Below, piece after piece: positions 48,881 to 59,020 of a stretch of DNA of 64,000 nt. Origin of the DNA: Chionoecetes opilio (Eukaryota; Arthropoda; Malacostraca; Decapoda; Majidae); assembly GCA_016584305.1 (NCBI GenBank), contig JACEEZ010012792.1, forward strand, positions 87,001 to 151,000, in the 5' to 3' direction. The notes under the pieces are model-generated. The model was not told the DNA's origin. It made no database searches and saw only the letters and a program-made list of their open reading frames with translations. A program made the position numbers and the translations under genes. Numbering within the stretch: position 1 is the stretch's first letter; every line of letters starts with the position of its first letter.

Positions 48881-49945
48881 ATATTAATATGAACATAATT
48901 CGCGATGATAATACATCTACGATGCCCCCACCTAATTCTCTAGTTTATTCTCTGCGTCTAACATTATCATTCATATACGGTAATACAGTAATACTTACGT
49001 ATCTTTACATAATAATTCATACTATCCACAACATACCTGTACTTATTATGTAATCATTATGAATGCTACTCCATACATATCTACACATCATAATATAGCA
49101 TTGCACTCTACTATACACTACACTGACCATCATTACTACATACACTATATATGTTCACATACATTTCATTTTTACATACATACAAATAATACTACATATA
49201 CTACAACATACAACATAAAATATCTACTTATACATCACATACATACATGACATACATATACATCACATACTAGATACATTAATTACTAATATTATAATAT
49301 ACTTATACTCATAATATTACAACAATACTACAAACACATACAACAACATACAACACACAACATACAACATACATACACATAAATACACACATACATACAA
49401 CAACATACCACACACATACATACAACATCACAACAACATACATACACCACATCACATACATACATCACTTTGATATCATAACTCAGCACACTACATAAAT
49501 TACAACTACATCACCTACCATCATACACTATAGCACATAGCACCTCTTTAGTACGTCATTCAACTATAATTATATTATATGACCCTCTATCGTTCTTTTA
49601 TAAATTATATGCTTATATATACCCTCCCTCTCTTCCCTGTTAACTTATTTATGGCATTTCACCCTCGCCTGGTTCTTCTTCTTTTCTCATTTACTTTATA
49701 TTTTAACCCCGTCCTTATCTTCCCTTTAAACTGATATGTATTTAAGCACTTCCGACCCTTTTCACTGATTGATGTTCCTCTTCTGTAACTAATGGCCTTC
49801 CCTTTCTACCTATAAGTTCGATCATTTCATTAAGTGTAAATAAGTTTCGTTTACCCCTAAATTTCCTTTTTCGTCTTATGAATCTTTATAACATCGTGAT
49901 TATATTATTATTATTTGTCATATTATATTATTATTATACAATACA
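48881..49945. other. Noisy copy of neighbouring sequence
   Basis: 49500-49735 resembles the CACCTCCTTTGTCGTCGATT / 41-bp-repeat part of the block at 47560-47815. 49740-49945 resembles 51175-51410 (TTCGATCATTTCATTAAGTG versus TCCCATCATTTCATTTTTTT). The differences are mostly single-base insertions and deletions, as in uncorrected long reads. No gene is present. Confidence 0.55.
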
Positions 49946-50035
49946 CAAACACAACACCACACACACACACACACATACACACATAAATACACACATATAT
50001 ACACACACATACACACACACACACAGACACACAGT

Positions 50036-50068
<33 letters not shown>

Positions 50069-50074
50069 ACACAC

Positions 50075-50855
50075 TTTGGATAGTCAAACTTCAAGCACAC
50101 TAAAAATTCAGCACCTCTTCCACCTACCATCAGCACCATCAGCACCAGTAGCACCTCCTTTGTCGTCGATTCCACACTAAACTTATATGCTATTTGACCC
50201 TCGCCTCTTCCTTCCCTTTAAACTTATATGCTATTTAACCCTCGCCTCTTCCTTCCCTTTAAACTTATATGCTATTTAACCCTCGCCTCTTCCTTCCATT
50301 TAAACTTATATGCTATTTAACCCTCGCCTCTTCCTTCCCTTTAAACTTATATGCTATTTAGCCATCGCCTCTTCCTTCCCCTAGATTCTCCTTCTCTTCA
50401 TGTTACAGTGAAGTATGGTTCCCTTAACCATCTCGTGTAGATCAGGGTTTGCAAAGGCTAGCGTAGAAGTATCTCCTATCCCCTCTAGGTATCGTAACTC
50501 TCATATATATCATTCATGTTCTTCCTTCTTCATTTCAATCATATTTCCATTAATTTATTTTCCGTCACAACGCTGCACATTTATTCATTCACTCACTACA
50601 CCTCATCGTTACCTCCGCCAACGAAGTTGGAGGGGTTATGTTTTCACCCCGATCTGTCTGTCTCTCTGTCTGTCTGTCTGTTTGTTAGTGTACAGGATTT
50701 CTCGAAAAGTTGCGAATAGATTTGGACCAAACTCGGTATACCAAGTCTATTTGGTATAAGGAAGAACTGATTTAATTTTGGATGAAATCTATTGACAACT
50801 GTTGCCATGGCAACCAATTGATGAAATATTCGGCCGGAGGTATGCGCTCATACTG

Positions 50856-50860
<5 letters not shown>
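50075..50860. repeat. Near-identical copy of 47511-48296
   Basis: The 786 bases match the earlier block almost base for base, including the 41-bp repeats and the ACCTCCGCC-type repeat. It is preceded by a (CA)n tract (49958-50072), as is the first copy. Either a tandem segmental duplication or a false duplication in the assembly. Confidence 0.9.
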
Positions 50861-50886
<26 letters not shown>

Positions 50887-50916
50887 TGTAATATGTATAA
50901 TATATATATAATATAT

Positions 50917-50987
<71 letters not shown>

Positions 50988-51034
50988 GTATATTTGATGA
51001 AATATTCGGGCGGAGGTATGCGCTCTACTGAGTG
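50861..51034. repeat. (TA)n tract and partial ACCTCCGCC-type repeat end
   Basis: A TA run (50861-50986) is followed by TTGATGAAATATTCGGGCGG and ATGCGCTCTACTGAGTGC, the 3' end of the repeat described at 48047, here in a slightly different version. Confidence 0.8.
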
Positions 51035-51361
51035 CCCCCCCCCTTAGTTTCGTCTGTTTTTCTCTGGTCTCACATTTCATTCATTTGGTCAAGGTTCTTA
51101 CGTAGTCTTTTTTTATGTTTACTTCCCTGCGAATTACCTGTTCTGTATTTATGTATGTATGTATGAATGCTACTTCCCGATCCCTTTTCACTGCATATGA
51201 TAGAGTTGCAGCCTCTCTATAACTAACTGGACCTCCCTTCTCTACCCCTATATATGTTCCCATCATTTCATTTTTTTAAGTGTTAATCAAATAAGTTCGT
51301 TTTCACCCCTAAAATTGTGCCTTTTCGTCCTCATGACTGAATACTTATATCAACATCGTAG

Positions 51362-51519
<158 letters not shown>

Positions 51520-52220
51520 GATGAAGTGAAGCAATACGTGTACAGGACAGGTCTAATCATTCCTATTTGAATCATCCACGAAGGGAAAACACATTGATAT
51601 AATCCATATTATAGATATTACAACACGCTTCTATTTGTACTCACGGGAATATAAATAAATGTCCCGTCATCCCGCCTAACTCTCGTCCCAGGAGCCTTGC
51701 AACACACGCTGTCAAAATGTTACAAAACTAAAATCATTGAAGCATTGTAAAATTACCCTGCGTTGAACAAAAAAAGAAAAAAAATCATATATTTACATGT
51801 ATGACAAGTTTCATGAAAATATGAATAATGTGTTGCCGTTTGTAACTTATGATGAAATAATACATTACCACTTGGTCAAAAAAATATAAACTTTAAAATA
51901 ATCAGCACGCAAACACATATTCATTGGCCGACATAATAAGAATAAAGCATATTGTACAACAGTTCATTTCCTCGTCTTAAAAACTAAGGGAAAACTATAT
52001 CTATATTTGTGTCACAAGTACTTTCCACTACAAGGAATAAACGATAAAGAGAGAAATATTAATAGATCTTGAGAGCCGAGCGTACATGCTGAGTGATGGA
52101 TTCCTCTTTGGTTGCTAGAAAAGAATGAAATAAAAAGGTTTGAAAGAAATGGAAGAAAGAAAATCTGAAAGAAAGGTTTGAATGAAGTATTTGTAACTCA
52201 GCACTAGGTCAGCAGTAACC
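51520..52220. other. No recognisable gene
   Basis: AT-rich sequence with no supported feature; its 3' edge is the target duplication of the next hAT element. Confidence 0.45.
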
Positions 52221-52228
52221 CTTGTGTG

Positions 52229-53361
52229 CAGGGCTTTGAAACGGTTTAAGGGAACGAAAACGAAAACCGAAACGAACGAAATTATGCTCGGAACAAAAAC
52301 GGAAACGAGAACGTTATCATATTTACTGTTCCGGAGCAAAAACGCTATTTTGAAATCTCTGTAACCGGTTAATAACGTAATTTTTTCGTTCCATGTCATA
52401 TTTGGTCACTAATCCATTTTCACTTCCAGTAGCCAAATGATTTAAGTAAATGCATCTGTATTACATACATACATCAATTAAGTCTACTGTATTTGTTCAC
52501 TTGGCAATTGACGATGTGGTTTTGTTTCAAATAGTATCATATGCACCACTTTTCATTTAATTTGTGAAGAATAACTATTCTTTACCTTATATAATTATGA
52601 ATTTGTGTCTTCGTGATATGCATCACGTTCCCTTATTTTATTACACCTTCCAATCGTGCAATCATTAAACTATTATACTGCAGTTTGGTTTAAGAATATG
52701 CTTAGATTAATATCCAGTATTCGAAAAGGGATTATATATCGTGAGTATGTGCTTAAAATTTTAACTGTGTTCATAGCTTGGTGCGCCGAATTTCGTTGTG
52801 AGTGTCCTAGGTTTGAGTCCTTGGAGTACCACATGTATAATATACATAGTCATTGACTTCATAGTCACATTGACTTGTATAGTCATTGACTTCATTGATT
52901 AGGTTTATTTAATTAGTGGGCTGGTGATATGAATTAATATATTTTTACCATATATAATATCAACAAATAATCTGGGATTCATGTCTTTACGACGACTGAG
53001 ATTGCATACTCCTACACTACGCTTCCTGTATTGTATATGTAAATGTGTTGCCTTATTTAAGTCGTATAATAATATAGTTCTTACGACATCTAAGGGTTTG
53101 ATTTTGTTGGATACTATGCACCATGAAATGTATTGCTTTATTACCATCTATAAAAATGTAGTCATGTATAGGCATTATTATTTATTAGGGCTAATAGCAT
53201 ATTCATTACATGGTTTGAGAATAACGTTCTAACCGGTTTTCATTTCGTTCTAACCGGTTCAGGAACGTTATGTTTGGAGGAGGAACGAAAAACGAAACGT
53301 TAATAATACTGTTTCTGATCGGAACGAACCGTTTGAGAAATTATTTCGTTTCCAAGCCCTG
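52229..53361. mobile_element. Non-autonomous hAT element, 8-bp duplication
   Basis: The left end is CAGGGCTTTGAAACGGTTTA (52229) and the right end, on the minus strand, is CAGGGCTTGGAAACGAAATA (53361 backwards). Flanks are CTTGTGTG on both sides (52221-52228 and 53362-53369), a perfect 8-bp target duplication of hAT type. Both ends are rich in GGAACGAAAACG/CGTTCC and AACCGGTT motifs, probably subterminal binding sites. The 1.1-kb interior has no transposase-length frame. Confidence 0.85.
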
Positions 53362-53590
53362 CTTGTGTGTGTGTGTGTGACGTGACGTAACGGAGGTGAG
53401 GCTGGCGCGGCGGAACATTCTGCACGTCACTCAACACGTCACTCTCGCTACAATGGCGTACAAGTCTTAAGATTACCTGGAGCAGTAAAATGAAAGATAT
53501 CGACCAAATGATAATTGTGAGTACCTGAACAAAAAGCGGGAAGGTGGTGGTGGTGGTGTTTGTGGTGGTGGCGGTGGTGGTCGATTAAAC

Positions 53591-53935
53591 ATGAAGACTA
53601 GTTACCAGAAGACCCGTGGTGGTGTGGAGGCCGCCGTTGCCCGCACGCAGCGGCACCTGCGGCAGCTGCTCCGCGTGGAGGAGCACAGCGGCCGCCGGGC
53701 CCTGGGCGATGGTGGAGTCCATCCCGGTGGTCACTGAGCAGCGCATGGTCGTGACCTCCGTGGTGGCGGTGGTGCAGCGCCTCGGCACCTCCAGCCCGGG
53801 ACTTGCGTGCCCTGGCCGGGAGCTCGGGGCACGGGGCGGCGCTGCCCTGGAGGAGGAGCGGGAGGCCGCCGAGCGCGAGGAGCAGATGACCCTCCTCGGC
53901 AGCCGCGGGTCCCTGGCAAGCACACGCATACGCAC
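53591..53935 (+). pseudogene. GC-rich segment with possible decayed exon
   Basis: This block is much richer in GC and CpG than its surroundings. ATG 53591 opens a 48-codon frame (MKTSYQKTRGGVEAAVARTQ, then RHLRQLLRVEEHSGRRALG), and a neighbouring frame continues with EEEREAAEREEQMTLLGSRG to 53930, after which a (CA)n tract starts. Two frames with coding-like composition suggest a frameshifted or spliced exon, but no domain is recognisable. It may equally be a CpG island belonging to the gene at 54575. Confidence 0.3.
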
Positions 53936-53936
53936 A

Positions 53937-54018
53937 AACACACACACAAGCATAAAACACACACACACACACACCACACACAACACACACACACACACAC
54001 ACCACACACACACACACT
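53937..54018. repeat. (CA)n microsatellite
   Basis: CA run with CCACACA and ATAAAAC interruptions. Confidence 0.95.
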
Positions 54019-54039
54019 TATAATCAATTATAATTATAG

Positions 54040-54215
54040 TCACTTATAATGCCTGTACTACTGATCAACCATTTAGTTATGATTTTGTCTGTCTAAGAGC
54101 TTATGCTCGACAGACCATTATTACGTTTTTTTTTTTATATATTTAATTTTCTTCGTGTGATTTTGTAATGGCAATAAATGTACTTACTTACTTACTTACT
54201 TACTTACAAACAAAC
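54040..54215 (+). mobile_element. Possible LINE 3' end with ACTT tail
   Basis: AATGGCAATAAATGT followed by (ACTT)n and (CAAA)n looks like a LINE 3' UTR with AATAAA and a short tandem tail. No coding remnant is attached. Confidence 0.4.
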
Positions 54216-54236
54216 AAACATATTGCAAGGATATTG

Positions 54237-54345
54237 TGATTGGTAGTGATGATACGAGGAATGCACCAATCAGCTGCCCCGTAGAAAAGGGGGGGAAGGC
54301 AGGGGGCGTGGCCTCCATAGTGCATTTTGACCATCATAAATAAAA
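54237..54345 (+). promoter_or_regulatory. Promoter-like elements upstream of the RRM gene
   Basis: An inverted CCAAT box (GATTGG, 54238-54243), a direct CCAAT box (CCAATCAG, 54266-54273), a GC/CACCC-type box (GGGGGCGTGGCC, 54302-54313) and a TATA-like CATAAATAAAAT (54335-54346) lie in order 230-340 bp upstream of ATG 54575. The order is that of an RNA polymerase II promoter, but each motif is short and could occur by chance. Confidence 0.35.
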
Positions 54346-54574
54346 TAGACTATACCTGTGCTATCTCCACCCTTGTCTTCCATCACCACTCCCCAAAGGA
54401 GGGAAACACGCGTGATGGGTAAAGCAGATTGAGGTTCCAATCTTGAGGTTGGAGTTAGTATACGAGTAGTTGTGTTTTGACAAAGATCCTAGATCCTAGC
54501 TCCTAGAAAGAAAAAGATTAATACAGCGAGGGTCCGTGTTCTTGCACTCTTGACGAAGTAACAATCAAAACACG

Positions 54575-56998
54575 ATGAACCAAGCTGAGCGTGAAATGTT
54601 TGCCTGGATGAAAAAATCCAACATTGTGAAATACTCCGATGAACCTGCCATGGAAATGGAGGAGGATTCAGATTCGGACGATGACGACGTGACGGTGACG
54701 GTGACGCTGCCCTCCAACGCGGCCGTCGCCAGCCTGGGATAGCTGGTGCGCTGGAAGCACCTCTCTGTCCTCGTCAATAACATCAACTTCTCCATCCCAC
54801 GATCGCAGCTCATGGACATCTTCCAGAGCTTCGGACCCACGAGGGTGGCGCATATGCCTCGCCACATGCCCCACCGCCGCGAGTCCCACCGTGGCTTTGC
54901 GGTGTTTACTTACGTGCAGGCACAGAACACCAACGAGGCGCTGCGTGACGCCCCCGCACGCCTAATGGAGGCAGGGTACAACGATGTCCTGCTGCGCCGC
55001 GTGGGAAACTACGTGGGATCCTATGAGAAGTACTGCGAGGGCATCGACGTGGCGGCCGTGATGAGGGACCCCTGTCCACCGCCGGGGGCATCGCCTGCCA
55101 CGGCCGTGATGAGGGACCCCTGCCCACCGCCGGGGGCATCGCCTGCCACGGCCGTGATGAGGGACCCCTGCCCACCGCCGGGGGCATCGTCTGCCACGGC
55201 CGTGATGAGGGACCCCTGTCCACCGCCGGAGGCATCGCCTGCCACGGCCGTGATGAGGGATCCCTGCCCACCGCCGGGGGCATCGCCTGCCACGGCCGTG
55301 ATGAGGGACCCCTGCCCACCGTCGGGGGCATCGCCTGCCACGGCCGTGATAAGGGACCCCTGCCCACCGCCGGGGGCATCGCCTGCCACGGCCGGAAAGG
55401 AACTCTGTCCCGCCATCAAGGTCAGCAGTAAGCCGAGCACAAAGGATGTGCATGGCTTGGAAGGGTCAGGGAAGAACTGGTGCAGCCCTCTGACATGGAT
55501 AACTCCCTCCCCTGTCAGGCTGCAAGACTCGCTGACCATCGCTGAAGGCTCCTCAGACGAGAGCTGCTGCGATGTCGCCGGCGTGCAGCGACCAAGGGAG
55601 CTGATGCAGATCTCAGAGAAGTGTCAAGCGACGCGCAGGCCCTTAGAACCAGCGTTTCCCTTCGACAAGGAGCGAGAGGAAGTCCCTCCACATGTCAAGC
55701 GAGAGGAAGTCCCTCCACAAGTCAAGCGGGAGGAAGTCATTCCACAAGTCAAGCGGGAGGAAGTCCCTCCACAAGTCAAGCGGGAGGAAGTTCCCCCACA
55801 AGTCAAGCGGGAGGAAGTCATGAGTGCGGAGAACAGACAACCATGCAGGAATATTAAAACCATCACGAATAAAACTACTGTGCAAAAGAAAATGTTAGGT
55901 AAGCTCATCCTGATGAGCATGATGGTAATAGGGATCGCTGCCATCCTCTGGAGGGCTTGGCAGGACGCCCTGAACAATGACTTCAGGGTGTCCGAGGTGG
56001 TGCAGGCGTGGCAGGACAAGGGCCTCCACACCACCACGGCATGGCAGGTGCGGGAACTCCTGGCTGCCTTGTGGTGGCTGGGACCTCTGCGCCCCGCCCC
56101 ACCTCGGGACCCAGTGGAGGCCTGCGCGGCCCCGGTGAGTGTGCCGTGGTGGAACCGCCTGGCCGAGACGAGGCGGTTCCTCGGCTGCCTCGAGGTGGCG
56201 GTGATTCAAGCCGAACAAGAGCACGCTGTGTTCACAGCAACACTCACGCGCGTTTGTGTCTGTCTACTGGGATGTTTCGTGCTTTTGTTTGTCCGGTGTT
56301 TACTTTCTCACTTTTCTTGGCGTGGAATTAAAAATGTCAGCCCAGAGGAAGAGGATGACAAGACGCAAGAGGACTCCGCACAAGAGGATGAGGTGCCTCT
56401 GGAAGGGAAAGGGGCGTGTATAAAGGGTAAAAATTGGAAGAAGAAAAATGCCCCAGCTAGAGATGAGAGAAAGACAAACGTGTCTTGCAGGGCAGCGAGA
56501 GAAGGCGGCGGCCAGAGCCTTGAGGCGATGGCTTCCTGCCTCCTGGGAGCTGAGGGACTCTCCTGCCCCCGCCAAACATGCCGGGATCAGCCCTAGCGAA
56601 GGGCAAGACCCACCTATACGCCTCAAGCGACGGGAGACGCAGGTGTCATTGCGCTTAAGGAGGGCAGTGTCAGCACACAAGTCAATGCCGTGGAAAAGAA
56701 GCGCCCTGTTTGGAGCTTGAAGCGAGATAAGCCACTCGAAGCGCTCAAGGGCAAGACTCGCTCCCGTCTCCTGCGGGATTCGACATTGCCTTCTATCAGC
56801 GAGGCGGGACAAGGGTCGCGGCGCTTGGGCATGTCTCCGTCAAGGAGCGGCGCCCCGGAACCTGCGCCACGTGGCCAAGGGCGCGATGGGGATCACAGTG
56901 TGAGCCTGGATGGCCGGCGGGTTGGTGGCGGGGGCGGCAGCGGCTGTGTTGCGACAGCCGTGTGCTATCCACATCTGAACATGGAAACGAAAGAATAA
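54575..56998 (+). CDS. Uncharacterised RRM-like membrane protein, two in-frame TAGs
   Basis: One frame of 808 codons, counted from ATG 54575 (in-frame TGA at 54551) to TAA 56996, is interrupted only by TAG 54740 and TAG 56594. Residues 1-55 are acidic (EMEEDSDSDDDD). Residues about 60-140 look like an RNA-recognition motif: LSVLVNNI at the RNP2 position, RGFAVFTYV at RNP1. Residues 161-272 are seven 16-residue Pro/Cys repeats (AVMRDPCPPPGASPAT). About 367-416 are 9-residue repeats (EEVPPQVKR). LILMSMMVIGIAAILW (about 444-459) and CLLGCFVLLFVRCLL (about 562-576) look membrane-spanning. The basic/acidic tail after 56594 stays open for 133 codons. The gene is intronless as seen, and an AATAAA overlaps its final stop. 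RRM plus membrane anchors is an unusual mix; I do not recognise the family. If the TAGs are real stops, the main product is the 54743-56593 piece, which has no early ATG, arguing for decay, polymorphism, error or readthrough. Confidence 0.5.
55055..55390 (+). repeat. 48-bp coding repeat, seven copies
   Basis: Each unit encodes 16 residues (AVMRDPCPPPGASPAT). Variants are SSAT, PPEAS, PPSGAS and AVIRD. The unit length keeps the frame, and most changes are silent or conservative, consistent with a once-functional protein repeat. Confidence 0.95.
55675..55822 (+). repeat. 27-bp coding repeat, about 5.5 copies
   Basis: Each unit encodes EEVPPQVKR, with variants EEVPPHVKR and EEVIPQVKR, directly upstream of the first predicted membrane segment. 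Confidence 0.95.
56993..56998 (+). terminator. Candidate polyadenylation signal AATAAA
   Basis: AATAAA overlaps the last TAA of the extended RRM frame (GAA TAA ATC). A GT-rich downstream element is not obvious, so its use is uncertain. Confidence 0.35.
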
Positions 56999-57149
56999 AT
57001 CAAAGAACAAGAGAAGATAAGAGTAAGAGAAGAGAGCCGAGGAGACAAACACGGCCAAGCGAAATGAGAAGCCACCCACGGGCAAGTGACGTGTGAAGAG
57101 AACCAAAACAAAACCAGGAAACGCGGGACGCAGTGACATCAGGTACGAT

Positions 57150-57525
57150 ACAGAAAGTCAAAGCATGGATTGAGGAACAGGATTAATACCTTAGCCAGCG
57201 ATTGCACCGTGAGACTGAATCGAGGCCTATTACCTGCATAGTCCGTCAGCGCCAACTTCGGCTATATTTGCATGTGGCACGCTACCCTGAAACCGATCCT
57301 TCCCATCGGGTTGTATCTGTAAGAGACAATCCGGCGTGGAGGAGGCCAAGGGGGCGCCCACAAGGCTCGTGGCTGGGGCAAGTTGATGTTTCTTGTCGAG
57401 AGCTGCTTGGTATGGGAAAGGAGCTTGCATGCGGACTCGCGCGTGGTGACCCCCGGGAGTGGCATCGTAGGGTGGGCGAGTGACGCGCCCCCTGGCGTAT
57501 GCCCCCAATGATTGATTGATTGATT
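57150..57525 (+). mobile_element. LINE 3' end with ORF2 tail and (TGAT)n tail
   Basis: The frame 57202-57483 (PITCIVRQRQLRLYLHVARY, then PAWRRPRGRPQGSWLGQVD, then a Trp-His-Arg-Arg end before TGA) is the C-terminal tail of a LINE reverse transcriptase protein. I recall LRLYGHVARY-type endings as common in decapod and other invertebrate LINEs. It is followed by ATTGATTGATTGATTGATG at 57509-57529, a short-tandem LINE tail. The copy is strongly 5'-truncated. Confidence 0.7.
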
Positions 57526-57529
57526 GATG

Positions 57530-57949
57530 CCGATTGGGGGACAAGCCAGGCAAATTCCCTCTCCACGGAAATGAGATACACAAACTTACGGTCAGGAAAA
57601 AGTCGGGTCATAATGTCAATTTTGGCGCCCAATTAGAAGATTTCTTTTCTTGCCGAAATGACGTTCCAGTGCGTCCAAATATAATGCATGAACCATTTCC
57701 TCTCAGTTGCTTACTTGATTCCATTAATTTACTTTCTACATTACTATACATATATGTATTCAGTTTTATAATAAATGTTTCCTTTCTTTCATCGAATCTT
57801 CCCTCTTTTTGTCATATTCTCTTTCCATTCGGCTTATCTATTGCACTTACAGTAATTAAATTTGTTATATTTAATTTCCTTCCCTGACTCCAAGATTCAT
57901 ACTGAGTTTGATCAGTATTTTCTTTCATTACAAAACATCTTCTTTCTTT
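57530..57949. other. No recognisable gene
   Basis: Pyrimidine-rich unique-looking sequence; frames up to about 117 codons lack domains. Confidence 0.45.
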
Positions 57950-58475
57950 TCCATCACATGAAGCCGTTGATTCGCACATGTATTAATTATTTTCCTAGTG
58001 TCTCTGTTCACATAACATTTCTTCCCTGCATCAAACCATCATTATCTCCTTACCTACGCTTGATTTGTGAATGGCTGCGCGCAATACTCCATCAGTTTCA
58101 TCCTCATTAACACCTGAACCGCCACCCGTCCCTCTCCTCTCACGTATTACATTTGTTTTTCTCGCCTCAGACTTGAACATCGCCAAGCATCACTTTTACC
58201 ATATAATAAATTTCACGTTTCGTCCTCTGTTGTGTTCAAATCGGGCCTCGTCGTAAATCGGCCTGCGGGCGCTTATTGAACCTGAATAACTCTACAAAAC
58301 CTAACCCAAACCTATCCTGAACCGAACTTAAACCAAACCTAAACATAATCCAAATATAACCTAACCTAAACCAAAACATAACTTAACCATAATGTCCTAA
58401 TAGAGGTTAGTCGGTGTGGTTGTTATTAGCACATTGCAGTGGCGTGGCGGCGGTGCTCAGTGTGGGTTTCTGTTT
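57950..58475. repeat. Copy 1 of a tandem-duplicated segment
   Basis: This matches 58575-59060 along its length, including TTCACGTTTCGT, a degenerate CCTAA-rich tract (58286-58392) and the start of the 46-bp minisatellite (58410). Confidence 0.85.
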
Positions 58476-58574
58476 TATTAGCACATGGCATGGTCGTGGC
58501 GAAGTGGGTGAGTGGTGTGTTTGTTCATTAGCACATTGCAGTGGCGTGGCTGGCGTGCTAAAACAGTGTTTTCT

Positions 58575-59020
58575 TTTCCACACATGAAGCGTTGATGTCG
58601 CACATGTATTAATTATGTTCCTGTGTCTCTGTTCCATAACATTTCTTCCCTGCATCAACCATCATTATCTCTTACCTACGCTTGTTTGTAATGGCTGCGC
58701 GCATACCTCATCAGTTTCATCTCATTAACACCTGAACGCACCGTGCCCTCTCTCTCACGTATTACATTTGTTTTTCTCCGCTCAGCTGACATCGGCCAAG
58801 CATCACTTTTACATATAATACATTTCACGTTTCGTTCCTCTGTTGTGTTTCAAATCGCGGGGGCTCGTCGTATAATCGGCTGCAGGCGCTTATTGAACCT
58901 GAAAAACTTACAAACCTACCAAACTATCCTGACTAACTTAAACCAACCTAAATAATCCAATATTAACCTAACCTTATTAACCAAACTAACTTAACCATAA
59001 TGTCCCCTAATAGAGGTTAG
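58575..59020. repeat. Copy 2 of the segment, rich in 1-bp deletions
   Basis: Compared with copy 1 it lacks single bases at many positions, often in homopolymers (for example CATCAAACC versus CATCAACC). That is the error profile of raw long reads, so it may be a false duplication. A short garbled piece of 46-bp minisatellite (58476-58574) separates the copies. Confidence 0.75.

Noticed and set aside
54906..55539. Minus frames of 157-172 codons opposite the RRM gene
   Set aside because: They are antisense readings of the 48-bp coding repeat; the plus strand has the RRM motifs and membrane segments.
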